Below, in pieces: positions 20,337 through 30,471 of a DNA stretch of 45,210 bases. The notes beneath the pieces are model-generated. The model had not been told where the DNA came from. It worked only from the letters and a program-made list of their open reading frames with translations, and did no database searches. Origin of the DNA: Phaeoceros laevis (Eukaryota > Anthocerotophyta > Anthocerotopsida > Notothyladales). The stretch lies in NCBI GenBank assembly GCA_049999765.1, contig JBNGIQ010009050.1, positions 1-45,210 of the forward strand, read 5' to 3'. Positions within the stretch are counted from its first letter, which is position 1. Every line of letters starts with the position of its first letter. The translations under genes and the position numbers were made by a program.

Positions 20337-21540
20337 TTACCTGCGGCACACCATTCCGACTCCACTGCTCTCCGAGCCGCAGCTGATGGGGGTGAGGTTG
20401 CTGAGGATCTCGGCGGCGGAGGCGGAGGCGGTGCCGAATCTGGACACCTGGCAGTCGGTGGCCATCACGCCCGAGGTCTCAAACCGGGCGTCCCCGCCCA
20501 AGGTGGGCATCAACTGCCCGGGCTTCTTCTCCAGCGCCTGGTACTGCGCGGTGTAGGTCTGGCCCAGCACGCCGGCCACGTCGGCAGACAAGCTGAAGAA
20601 CTCGAAATTGACCTCCAAGTGCGCGAAGCAGTCGTCCGCGGTGACGCCGTAGTTGTGCTTGGCGTTCTCTGCCGCGGTGACGGGCACCACTTTAGCCAGC
20701 AACCGGAACTGCCCCTCCACCGTCACCTCCACCGAGTTCTTGTCGGTCAACCGCGCGATGGTTACCCCGGACGCGGCGTGCTCGAACGACGCGTCCTNNN
20801 NNNNNNNNNNNNNNNNNNNNNNNNNNNNNNNNNNNNNNNNNNNNNNNNNNNNNNNNNNNNNNNNNNNNNNNNNNNNNNNNNNNNNNNNNNNNNNNNNGTT
20901 GGCGCCGACGTAGAGCTGGTGGGAGCCGAAAAGGATGCCCAGCGACTGCACCCACGTGAAGTCGCGCGCCATGCCTTCCCGGCGACGCCCTATGAAGTGC
21001 GCGTTGATGTGGAGGTTGCTGTCGGAGACGAGGCAGAAGTCGGCGTCCTTGTGGCCGTGGAAGTAGAACTGCTGCCCGTCCGCGCCCACCAGCACCGGGT
21101 CGTGGCACACTGAGCCCGTATACCCGCAATCTGCATCCATTGCCATTCACATTCATGTTCATCCGTTGCTCTTGTCAGCAATTTTCTCCCTCTCTGTCTC
21201 TTGAATGAATGAATGAATGAATTCCTCTCTGTCTCTTGAATGAATGAATGAATGAATGAATGAATGAATTCCAGTATACTGCTCGAAAGCCAAGCAAGTC
21301 ACATTGAACAAATGAACACACGAACGGGTAGTACTCACAGTACTCCCTCTCTTGAATGAATGAATTCCACTATAGTGCTCGAAAGCCAAGCAACATTGAA
21401 CAAACGAACGCGTAGTACTTACAGTAGCTGGGCTTCTTGTGGTGATGGTGACGCGGCTTGCGCTTCCTGCCGGCGTCGGCGGACGACGCTGCCAATAGCA
21501 GCGCCAGCACCAGAATCGAGAGAGCAGCGAGCTTGGCCAT
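20337..21540 (-). CDS. Root cap-domain secreted protein (LEA-related), copy 2, interrupted by an assembly gap
   Basis: ATG at 21540; exon 1 is 21540-21423 (GTAAGT donor), exon 2 runs from 21130 to the gap at 20898, and exon 3 runs from the gap (20797) to TAA at 20339-20337. Exon 1 encodes a signal peptide (LAALSILVLALLLAASSADA) and then a basic, histidine-rich stretch (RKRKPRHHHHKK) absent from copy 1. The rest parallels copy 1: FYFHGHKDADFCLVSD, INAHFIG, RDFTWVQSLGILFGSHQLY, HNYGVTADDCFAHLEVNFEF, GVLGQTYTAQYQ and TDCQVSRFG. The gap hides the second intron and about 26 residues. A TATAAG box lies at 21674-21669, about 130 bp upstream. It is an extracellular protein of unknown activity and convergent with the VIM gene. 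Confidence 0.88.
20798..20897. other. Assembly gap of 100 N inside Root cap gene 2
   Basis: Exactly 100 N. Exon 2 ends after a complete codon, and exon 3 resumes with two bases of a codon. By comparison with copy 1 the true missing stretch holds one intron plus about 26 codons, so it is probably longer than 100 nt. Confidence 0.95.
21202..21369. repeat. TGAA microsatellite cluster in an intron
   Basis: Runs of (TGAA)n occur at 21202-21222 and 21237-21270, each introduced by CTCTGTCTCT, with a shorter related copy at about 21351-21369. All lie in intron 1 of Root cap gene 2. Confidence 0.9.
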
Positions 21541-21668
21541 CTTCGATGGGCGACGGACGAAGTCGAGGATGGCACAGGCAGAACGTTAGCTGGTGAGGAG
21601 GAGGAGGCCGGCTAGGAAGCGCTGGTTGCTGTGGAAACTGATGAGATGAGCAGTGTGGCGCAGCGGGA

Positions 21669-21674
21669 CTTATA
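21669..21674 (-). promoter_or_regulatory. TATA box of Root cap gene 2
   Basis: TATAAG on the minus strand, about 130 bp before the ATG at 21540. This is a normal plant spacing for a short 5' UTR. Confidence 0.5.
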
Positions 21675-23330
21675 GCGTTCCGTAGGGGCACAAGTTGGGC
21701 GGGGATGCACCGCTTTTCAACGGCTGACCCACGCGAGCTCGGGCAGCGGACACGTCTGGGGGACATTGCCGCCACGACTTTTTATCCTGGGAAGCTGTAA
21801 ATCCTGCCTCTAATTCCACGACGACTGCATGGCTGCCGCTATAATTAGATTGGGGAATATCTTGGCGGGTTTAAGCCATCATTTTGGTCTTTCGTAGGCT
21901 TTATGACGGTCCTCAGAAATTGAGCCCTTCTTGTGGCTCACGGAGCTCTTTTCTTCCAAAAAGAAGCCATTCCTCATTCCGAGACGATAGCCAGCAAGTT
22001 GACGATGATGGTTTCGCTTTCCAGGATGCCGATATGATCCTCACGACACCGTCGGCACCCACACCGATGAATAAAATTATGAAGCAGCATATACTATATA
22101 CTATATAGTCCACCCAATAATGTTGGGAAAAAGGGGAAAAAGGGGGGGGGCACTTCCAACGCGCAGGGTGAGGGGACTGCGGGAGTGACGCCGTCGTAGA
22201 CGCTCGTACTCACGCCGAGGATCCGCAGTCGGAGTCTGTGTCTTGCGGGCTACGGTGAGCTCAGTGCGGGGCATTGACACAGTTGTCCATCCCACAATCG
22301 CACCACAGGTCGTCACCTGGGGGCGCCAGGCACATCTTGGAGGGGCCGGACACGCGAACACCACCTTGGTTCTGTCCACCCTCATCATCCGACAGGTCGC
22401 CGGCGGGGCTAGCTTCCCGCATGCTTTTTACACGGCCCGACCGGGATGCCTTTCAACTCCTCAGCCTGGAGCCCTCAACTCAGCCTGGAGCCCCCAACCC
22501 GCTCCTGTGTCCGCACATTCGTTGTAGCTGTGGGTCCCCTCCGTGGCCAGTGAAGGAGCCGGCCATGCAAACGGGGTCGGACTGTCGTCAGAGCGAGGAG
22601 ACCTTCTGGCGCGCCCCGGGACGCTCATGCCCGGCGCGAAGCTCCGAAAATCGGTTCCGGGGATGCCAGCGACACAGCAGCCGATAGCGCGCGTCCCGTC
22701 CCAACAGTGCCTGAGCTTTGGTTGAAGACTGTCACAGTCTCAAACCTACAGGAAGGCCAATTTCAGCAGTGAGGTTTTGCCTAATATACTGGGGGGACCT
22801 CTTCCCGCGCGAGCGTTATGGGGTATATGGGCACCACTGTGCCAGTTCGTGCCTCTTCTCAAATGCCTTTTTCTTCGAAGGGCAAATAACAGGCCCCTTG
22901 GAGAATAGGAAATGCACACTCCACTCCCAACCGTCCGCATCCTGCCAGTCGTGTCTGCAGGCAGTGACAGGCTGTGATGAATGTAGGCGGTGAGCACTTC
23001 ACGGTGTCTGTCAGCGCCAGGGCGGCCGGCTGCTGCTGCGTCTCACGCGCTGGCAGGGGTTCGGTTTCATTCTCTGAGGAGGAGTGGTGTGTCACGGGTC
23101 CATCGCGTTGCGTACATCTCAGACGTGCCCTGACGGATCAACATCAAGTAAGTAACTGGACTATGGTGGTGGTGGTGGTCCTGGCGAGCTACCTTCGCCG
23201 GCTAGTACGTTAGGGCAGGAAGGAGGTGAGGTGAGGTTGAGGGAGGGGAGGAGAGGGGATGTCATTTTGTGCCGTCGCTGCTACGCGCAAGCCTGCCTTG
23301 CCTGCTTGCCTGCCTTCTGCTGCTGCTGCC
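21675..23330. other. Intergenic stretch between divergent genes
   Basis: This is the upstream region of both the minus-strand Root cap gene and the F-box gene. A short run of TATACTATATA lies near 22087-22107 and a TGG/GGT run near 23165-23180. None of the ORFs in it shows a domain or a convincing start. Confidence 0.5.
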
Positions 23331-24962
23331 ATGGAGTCGACTGACTTGAGCTTGGGGAAAGAGCCTTCAGGTTCCGGCGATGAGGGTTTGGAAGAGGAGG
23401 AGAACTTCGAGGAGGATCATGGCGGAAACCCCAGCGGAGGCGGTGATGGCAGCAGCGGCGGCGGCGGCGGCAGGGGTTGCTCTTCAGCGGCAGCAGCAGG
23501 AGCTTGGGATGCGGCACACGATCACTACCCCTACTGCGATCATGCATCGGATTACTGGTCCTCGACTGAGACGCATTGCCCTAAATGCGTGGGATGGAGA
23601 GGGGAGAACCACTTCCTGCTGCGGGTGCTCGAGGGGGAGCTGAGGAAGAAGGAGCAGCCAGATGCAGGAGTGGAGCAAGTTGCTGAGACAATGGATCCGG
23701 TGCTGTGGAGCAATTTGCCGGAGGACATACTGCAGAGGATCCTGGCCATGCTGCCCTTGGCCAGCAAGTTCCGGATGTCTGCCGTGTGCCGGGGATGGCT
23801 TGGCCTGATGTCTTCCCAAGAGTTCAGGCGCCTCTCTGCCGCCTGCGCCGCGGAGCGCAGGGCGCCGGCTGTGGTGTGCGTCATGGACCCGCAGGATGTC
23901 GATACCGGGAAGCGGGACTGGCTCTTTTACCAGAAATCGGCGGTGGCGGACCTCAAGGGGATGCAGGTGTGCCGGCTCAGGATGACCTTTCTCCCCGAGA
24001 AGTTCCACCAGTCGCTCAGCACGGGGTTCGTGCAGGTGCAGGACGGCCTGGTGTGCATCCCTACCTTCCGGAAGGTGGAGGACTCGCGGAATGCGGGGGA
24101 CTTGGTGGCCGTGGAGGTCAACTTCTGCGTGGCCAACCCTGTGACCAGGACCTGGAAGGAGCTGCCACCGGAGTTTTGCGTGCTCAAGGAGCTGTTTGGC
24201 AAGAACTGGGGCGTGAAGCTGCTGGTGCACGACGGGGCGCCCGGGCAGTACAGCCTGGTTCTGCTCACTTTGTGCTCCAACACTGGAGCAACGGGACAGA
24301 TGACTGCCAAGGTTTACAGCTCCGAGAGTGAGTCGTGGCAGGAGACGGTGCTGGAGGGGTTTCCGCATGATGCCTTGGACGATGAGGATTGTGAAGAGTC
24401 CTGGCCGCAGTATGTGCTGTGCAAGGGCTTGCTGTATCTGGACGGGCCCTGGGGCATTGTGGTCTACGATTTGGAGACTGGGAAGTTGGTGGGTAGTCGG
24501 TTGGATGAGGATGAGAGGAACTGCAAATTCCTCAGGCCGTACAGGGTTCTGGGGGACGACAAGGGCGTCTATTGTGTGCCAGAGAAGCCGTTGCAGGATG
24601 TGTTTGGGATATGGCAGCTCAACACCAGCACTCTCGCCTGGCACAACACCTCCTTCCTGCCGGAGAGCATGCAACAGGCGTTGTTGGGGCAGCTGCGACC
24701 GCGGCCTGAGCTGGGGGAGTGGATGGCGCCATACAGAACCCGGAGGCGGAAGCTGCGCTTGCAGAGTGCCAGCCTTGTCCTTGGAGACATCATGTTTCTC
24801 ACGTTAGCCGTAGCCGACAACCACTACAGCCCTTTGTCTGCTAGCCTGGTTGCCTACAGCATGCAGGAGCATTCGTGGAAGCTTGTTGTGCAGGGATGGC
24901 GTCGGGATTGGTTGCAGAACTATCGTACATACCATCTCTTTACACCTAGCTTTGAACAGTAG
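23331..24962 (+). CDS. F-box protein with kelch-like C-terminal half
   Basis: Intronless frame. I chose ATG 23331 (543 residues) because its GCCATGG context is strong; an in-frame ATG at 23259 would add 24 residues. The N-terminal 120 residues are acidic and glycine-rich (GGGDGSSGGGGG) and look disordered. The F-box starts at residue 121 (nt 23691) with MDPVLWSNLPEDILQRILAM, continuing to VCRGWLGLMSSQEF. Then comes a beta-rich region of the kind found in F-box/kelch proteins (FCVANPVTRTWKELPPE, VYSSESESWQE, VYDLETGKLVG, VAYSMQEHSWKLV). By family knowledge it would be the substrate receptor of an SCF ubiquitin ligase, the F-box binding SKP1 and the C-terminus choosing the target. The opening of the F-box resembles the HWS / At5g15710 group. 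The substrate is unknown. Confidence 0.92.
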   Translation: MESTDLSLGKEPSGSGDEGLEEEENFEEDHGGNPSGGGDGSSGGGGGRGCSSAAAAGAWDAAHDHYPYCDHASDYWSSTETHCPKCVGWRGENHFLLRVLEGELRKKEQPDAGVEQVAETMDPVLWSNLPEDILQRILAMLPLASKFRMSAVCRGWLGLMSSQEFRRLSAACAAERRAPAVVCVMDPQDVDTGKRDWLFYQKSAVADLKGMQVCRLRMTFLPEKFHQSLSTGFVQVQDGLVCIPTFRKVEDSRNAGDLVAVEVNFCVANPVTRTWKELPPEFCVLKELFGKNWGVKLLVHDGAPGQYSLVLLTLCSNTGATGQMTAKVYSSESESWQETVLEGFPHDALDDEDCEESWPQYVLCKGLLYLDGPWGIVVYDLETGKLVGSRLDEDERNCKFLRPYRVLGDDKGVYCVPEKPLQDVFGIWQLNTSTLAWHNTSFLPESMQQALLGQLRPRPELGEWMAPYRTRRRKLRLQSASLVLGDIMFLTLAVADNHYSPLSASLVAYSMQEHSWKLVVQGWRRDWLQNYRTYHLFTPSFEQ

Positions 24963-25829
24963 TAGACCAGTTCTGTGCAATTCATCCTGTTGCGGCCATT
25001 GATTCTCTTCTCTGATTTTAGAGGAGGATGTTTCTCTGACCTTCCAGCATTTCGCGGTTTATGTGCTGAAACCTTTTTCTCATGTTTGCTCTACCTGGCA
25101 GCTACCATGGAGTCACATAGACTTACTTGCATGCTCTAGCAGCGTTACCTGAATGCCATCAATATTGTGTGGGCAATGATGTCATCCGCTTTCATGCAAT
25201 TCATGGGCAGGCAACCACTTAAGAGTTAGACCAGCGCTCGAATCTGGGCTGTCCTCACAAGCCCTAATACTTACATCGTTATAATAGGAAATAAAATTAA
25301 ACACTGGGTCGAGCGTTGTGCGATCGTCATTGTTCCAAACATGGTGTTACATTAATCAAATGCATTACAACAATTCCACCCTTTTCAAAGGCGAAGGGAT
25401 ATATACTTGTAAGGCGGCTTTGCACTCTTTGACATCTTCATTTTAAAAGTGGGTATGGCATGGCATGCCAAAAATGGAACAAAGTTGTAAAAAAATACGC
25501 AAAGTGTGAAGGAAACAATTTCGAAAGTTCACTACTTGGAATGATTTTCTTTTGTGGCTGGATGGTTACATTTCATGTGTCAAAGACACTCTACTTAGAT
25601 GGATGCTACCTTCACCCCAAGTGCAATTTAATTCAAATCCTATGTCTATGCGCCCGCTTTCTCTTGGATCAGGACACTCAGACCACGTCTTGGTGTGCAC
25701 ATTGTACATTAGAACCAATGCACCTGTAGCAAAACTCCTGAAGCAGAGGGTGGACTTAGAGTTTCCACAACGAGTCCCAAATCTAACATCTATCTTAGAA
25801 CCAAGTTGCACCTCCTCAACTTCGATAAA
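24963..25829. other. Intergenic stretch with no gene seen
   Basis: This is the 3' flank of the F-box gene, then A/T-rich sequence before the end of the minus-strand F-box pseudogene. No coding signal was found. Confidence 0.5.
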
Positions 25830-27024
25830 CTATCTAGAATGTTGATCATATCTAGAGATCTTGCACCATTGCCATACTACCCTTTCATGCATTGTGTCGG
25901 TTTCAGAGGCAATTGAATGAAATGGGCAATGCAGCTTTTCCATGATAAACTCATGATCCTCATGGAACCATAACTTTCTGGTCTCAACTAGCCACAGTTC
26001 TTCTCCCAAATTGTGGAAGCTCAAATAAGTCCTTGGAGGTTTCTTCACGTTGACCTCGTGCTCCTTCCAAACCCCATCGCCGATATGATACATAGTAAAT
26101 ATCAAGGGCTTGTCAGTCACATTCACATGTCCGTAGCTCTTGAAATTCGAGAGTGGCTCTCGAAGAGTATAAATCACGTCATTTACAAGAATAGGTCCAG
26201 TAGAGTGATCAATCAAAGCCTGACTTGAGATGTCCACAGGGGGTGGTTGCAATGTTTCCCATCCTGCAGCTAGATTTCTGCTATCGAGCTTTTTTACTGT
26301 GTATTATCGTTCGCCTCTGCTCGTGGCAGCAAAAAAGTTGAATCCACCACCTCTCATCCCTGCACAAAGTAGTATTTTGAATTGCACATTTACCATGATG
26401 TTGTCTTCCTTGTAGTGGGCGTAATCTGGGGTCTCCAACATTTCCTGATGCACGCCTTGGTGGCAGGATTGCAGACGATGTATGGTAGTATGTCTCTATT
26501 GGCCTGATTTATTTCTTCAGGTTGTAGCCTTATGTTCACATATTCCTGTGAAATAAGAACAATCCCATGGTTGCATTCATATTGTCGAATGACTGCGTGC
26601 AAGAGGTTGGGTGCAAGAGTTTGCCGTAGGAGGCAACCAACGGAAGGAAGTTTGCACCATTTCTAGGTCATAGAGTCCCAACCCAACATATGCTTATTTG
26701 CGCAACCTGATATTATGAAGGGGCAAAATTCTTGCCGATGTGGTGCCTTCAATCGAGCAAAAACAAAATTTGGCTCTTGCATAATCTCCTTCAACTGTTT
26801 ACACACCGATCTGCATATCGCCTCCTTCTGTGAATCGCTTCGAAGGAGAATGAACTCAAGCATGTTCCTTGGCAGGTCCAAAAGTTTGCACGCTTTCTCT
26901 TCTTTGGCTAGCAACTCTTTGAGACGGTCCATCTCTCTTAGTGGCAATGGTAACAATGTTGAGCAAGGAGCTGAACTAGTCGATGACTCACATAATTCAT
27001 CAGATCTGCCACATGCAAGAGCCA
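25830..27024 (-). pseudogene. F-box protein pseudogene
   Basis: ATG at 27024. The frame encodes a charged start and an F-box (LLDLPRNMLEFILLRS, then CRSVCKQLKEIMQEPNFVFA). TAG at 26665-26663 stops it, but the same frame continues with KWCKLPSVGCLL and IVCNPATKAC, standard F-box/kelch phrases. One lost base near 26451 then shifts the frame to HQEMLETPDYAHYKED, with a second stop at 26306-26304. The last piece (to 25830) reads GWETLQPPPVDIS, IFTMYHIGDGVWKEHEV, FHNLGEELWLVETRKLWFH and ends VVWQWCKISRYDQHSR. So one ancestral gene of about 400 codons is broken by two stops and one frameshift. It is not a close copy of the intact F-box gene at 23.3 kb. Introns could hide one lesion but not all. Confidence 0.75.
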
Positions 27025-27689
27025 TAAATCCAAGTACGACATGATAAAAACAAAACGGACCATTGTTAAACAAGTGTTCTTACATATCAAGAGCTCTGAA
27101 CTGGGTAGTAGTACCATGATCCATGCTTGAAAGTCTAGCTTGAGAAGTCACCTCTAAGATGAAGGTGCATAAAATATTCTTAACTAGTTCAAATCTCAAA
27201 GGTGACTTAAGCAATACCGATAAGTTGCTTGTGCTTGATATATGATGGCACACCGTCTCTTATATAGCACTTACACCTCACCTTAAGAGCTCAATTGCAT
27301 GGAGATTCTTTTTTAAACTCAATAGCACCGAGATCTTGTATCTTGAACTATCATAAGTTCACAAGCGTACTTATTAAAATTTTGTAGGCTCGTTGATTTT
27401 GCCACATCAAATCTGGCCAGAGCGGGGTAGAAGTGACTGGTATTTATTTATTTATCATTAGGCGTATGCAACCGTGAGAGGCTATGACGCCTGAACGTGA
27501 ACAAAAAAACATGAATGAATGATCCTTTGGAAAGCAAAAGAAAGAGGAATAGAGCAAAGTTCAGCAAACAAAGTAACAAAGCTAAATAGCTATGTAAAGG
27601 AACCTAAAATGCAAGGATAGTGAGCAAACCAAATAAAGCAATGAAAAGAATCTAACAACCTAAACTTAAGAAAATCGCCAAAAATGCCT
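27025..27689. other. Intergenic A/T-rich stretch with a weak inverted repeat
   Basis: An imperfect stem (27139-27161 against 27188-27212, around AAGTCACCTC / AAGGTGACTT) with a loop of about 27 nt lies just upstream of the F-box pseudogene. No gene was seen. Confidence 0.4.
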
Positions 27690-28345
27690 TGAAGTGACGG
27701 GTAGTCGGACTTTCTAATACGGTAATACCTATCGATCATTTATCAAAAACATCAAATGGTGTGGGGAAGGGGTGGGTGAGTCCCCTGGATCACAGGTTTG
27801 AGACGCCTGTTCTCGGTGCTGCCGCATAGAGATTGATGCTAGGAAACCGCAAGGAAATCTAGCCATATGACCACAATCGCGACTGGGAAGACCAAACAAA
27901 CGGCGTCCTGTAGAGCTGCACCTACACGGAATGCATCAGCAGAATGGGACTGATGATGCCTCAAGAAGACGAGAAATGCGCATGAGTGGTGCCTGCAATT
28001 GAGGAGGAACGGAAACGTGAGGGGAGAGCGGGCTCACAAGTTTTTACCAGCAGCTGGACAAGTGGCGAGCAGCAGAAGATGCGCCCGATGAGTTCGGGGA
28101 GGGTTTCAGCCGAGGCAACACCTGTGCATCTGGAGGAGGAGACTACTGCAGTACTTGGCCGCCAACACCGATAAACGTCAACGGGGCTGACCAAAGGCAC
28201 CTGCAGCAGGATCCAAGGATGGCAACCACCACAGCGCTGGCATGGGCAACCTCCTGTGGTATGTGAAGCATGAGAACTTGGAGGCTCTGCAGAACTTGCT
28301 GGAGGAAACCCGGGAGCTGGTGAATGAAAAGGACTACAACTGCCT
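27690..28345 (+). pseudogene. Truncated duplicate of the ILK gene (promoter plus part of exon 1)
   Basis: The DNA follows the intact ILK locus at about 32460-33230, covering the upstream region and the first part of exon 1. The start codon is kept (ATG 28088, MSSGRVSAEATPVHLEEE against MSAVRVSDEATPVHPEEE). TAA at 28172-28174 stops it after 28 codons. Out of frame, the ankyrin start is still readable (LLWYVKHENLEALQNLL, NEKDY), and similarity ends at about 28345. The kinase domain is absent. It is a dead copy that retains the parent's upstream sequence. Confidence 0.9.
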
Positions 28346-29578
28346 ACTTGCTAGGGCATCAAGCCTTTGGAACTTTAAATAGGTACGTGAAAGATTTGGA
28401 AGGCTTTGGACCTTCAAATACCTCTGCAACTCCCCTGGTGCTTTCCGATGTAGGTCTATCAGCACAAGCAGATGCTGGTGCTTCACTCTGAAGCTAGCAC
28501 CAGCTGCAGTTAGCTCCCTCATACTCACGGTCTACTTGCTTGTTGAGGACTGTCACATTTATGAACGTGATGCAGCCTGGATATGGTGCGGGGGGCTAGT
28601 TGCTGAGGATTGCTCGCCAATGTGTGTGATGCAGCCTCGGTGTATCATGGGGGGGGGCAGCCCCTGTGGCTCCTTTCACAGAAGTCAGGCAGCAGCTAGC
28701 TGCCACGACAAGCAGGTCCAGCTCATTGGCTCTGACATGAATTTGGCACACGACTCGGCCTACGTACTACGCGGGCTACAGTTGGCAGGAGGCACCAAGC
28801 CAGGCGGTGATCATGATCTGCTGCTGCACGGAGGTAACAGCCACATAACAACACTGTTTCTAACTAAGTGGATTCAATTGTTTCCTGGCCGTGTGCACGG
28901 ATTGCTGATGGTTCTGCAAAAGCTTTTGAGGTTTCTAGGAGCAATTGACACTGCAACGGGATTGGAAGTTTCAGGTATAAATTTGCATTTCTGAACGCAG
29001 GCATTTGCAGAACGAAGGTTGCTGCCAGAGCTGAAAGCGTGTAACACATCATGTTCCACCAAATTCTTTAAGAATAAGCCACAACCTTTAAAAGCTTACA
29101 GCTAAACTGGTCAATTTCCGACCATGCTACAAAGTGGACGATTCCGGTCCACCCCCTCTTTTCACAAAAGAGGTTCATCGTAAACTCACTCAAGAGTGCT
29201 TGCAAGGCCCTTTCCTAAAAATGGAAGGAGTTGGCCTGTCTACAAAGTGGACGATTTCTGACTTGGACGACTTCTTGAAGGGGGTCCAGATGTATGTAAA
29301 AGAAAGCTTATTATCATTATTTTATTGCCTTCTTTGAGGCAGTGGACGACTTGAGACTTCTTTGAGGCAGTATTGCGCTTGCGTGTCCTTGAGACATTGT
29401 CAGAGGTCAGAGGAAGAAGAAAACAAACCGAATTTGGTTGATGCTTCTCCAGGCCACGTGCCAACCTCCCCACCAGGTCAAATGTGACTGCACTACTCTG
29501 AGCTTTTAAATGGAGCTCCTTGGAACTTTGGAGAGCACTTGTAAGGAGCTGAAGCCGTTTCCAGAAGGAGGAGCGACG
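28346..29578. other. Intergenic stretch with no supported gene
   Basis: An imperfect direct repeat (GAGGACTGTC...GTGATGCAGCCT) is present near 28545-28577 and 28600-28637. A second one (ACAAAGTGGACGATT) occurs near 29130 and 29240. A 152-codon frame at 28536-28994 has no domain and no clear ATG start. Confidence 0.4.
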
Positions 29579-30272
29579 ATGGGAGGCCAAGGAGCGCTAG
29601 CGTCGGCAATCCGGAGTCCGCGTTCGAGTCTTGATCTGAAGGGCCTTAGGCTAGGGGGCGGTACCGGTCGCATCAACGGTTTGCTGGCTCTGCTGCTCCA
29701 CGTCATTCTTGTATCCTGCCTTGCATCCAATTGCAAGGCAGAAACAAGCCGGGTGGCCATGGTGGCTACCGCTGGAGGTATGTACGTTACTTCAAGAGGA
29801 TTCCACTTCTGGACTAAATTGTTCAAGATTAACGAAGCCACGGATGAATTCATGATCACCCGTGGAATTCCATGTGAACTCATACATGCATGTATGTGTC
29901 CTCCAGGATTTGTCACACCTCATGCCCAGCGAAGCATCGATATTCTCCAAGTACTGGCCATGGAGCAACAGCCTCAGGCGGTGAGACCTAAACTGCAGGC
30001 ACAAGTGATGAATGTTACATGCATGTAACTAGCTAGTGGTCCTGCAGTGGCGGGACATTACGTTTACCGATTGATAACATACATTCATGATCACATGCAT
30101 GCAGGTAGCTATAGGGACACGCCGGCTCCTGAAAACAAAAAGATCATCCAAGGCGCCAATTCCCAGTCCTGTCACTCCTCCGGGGGGATCGTCAGCCAAC
30201 GGAAAGTTCCCACCAACGTTCCCACCGCAACCACCGCCGGTACCGGTTCCGCCACAAACTCCGATCGCCTGA
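29579..30272 (+). CDS. Small secreted proline-rich protein, possible peptide precursor
   Basis: Three exons chain in phase: 29579-29777 (GTATGT donor), 29907-29980 (CCAG acceptor, GTGAGA donor) and 30105-30272 (GCAG acceptor), ending TGA. The product is 146 residues. A long basic N-region is followed by a hydrophobic core, GLLALLLHVILVSCLASNCK, which looks like a signal peptide or signal anchor. Exon 2 adds 25 residues (VTPHAQRSIDILQVLAMEQQ). Exon 3 has a basic cluster (GTRRLLKTKRSSK) and then a strongly proline-rich tail (APIPSPVTPPGG, FPPTFPPQPPPVPVPP). The layout (signal, variable region, basic site, proline-rich end) resembles precursors of secreted signalling peptides, but I do not see a CLE, CEP, IDA, CIF or PSY motif. 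It lies 0.3 kb upstream of the receptor-kinase pseudogene. Function unknown. Confidence 0.55.
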
Positions 30273-30471
30273 AACTGATCACCATTGTCAGCATGGATCT
30301 TAGTGATGATCCTGCTTCAGTAAGGCCCAGAATAAGCACTCTTGGATGAACGTCCTCGTTTCTGATCACTTCGAGAGAAAGTGCAGTTGCTTTCTATTCC
30401 AAATTGCAGACATGTGAACAAACTGCGAACTGTGTGCAGCCTTAATAAAAAAAGCAGGACAACAGTTACGT

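Noticed and set aside
23484-24674. 396-codon minus-strand frame opposite the F-box gene
   Set aside because: It is a shadow of the F-box coding region in GC-rich DNA. The sense strand has a clear F-box; the antisense product has no domain.
28536-28994. 152-codon frame on the plus strand
   Set aside because: It has no clear ATG start and no recognisable domain, and it contains an imperfect direct repeat of non-coding character.
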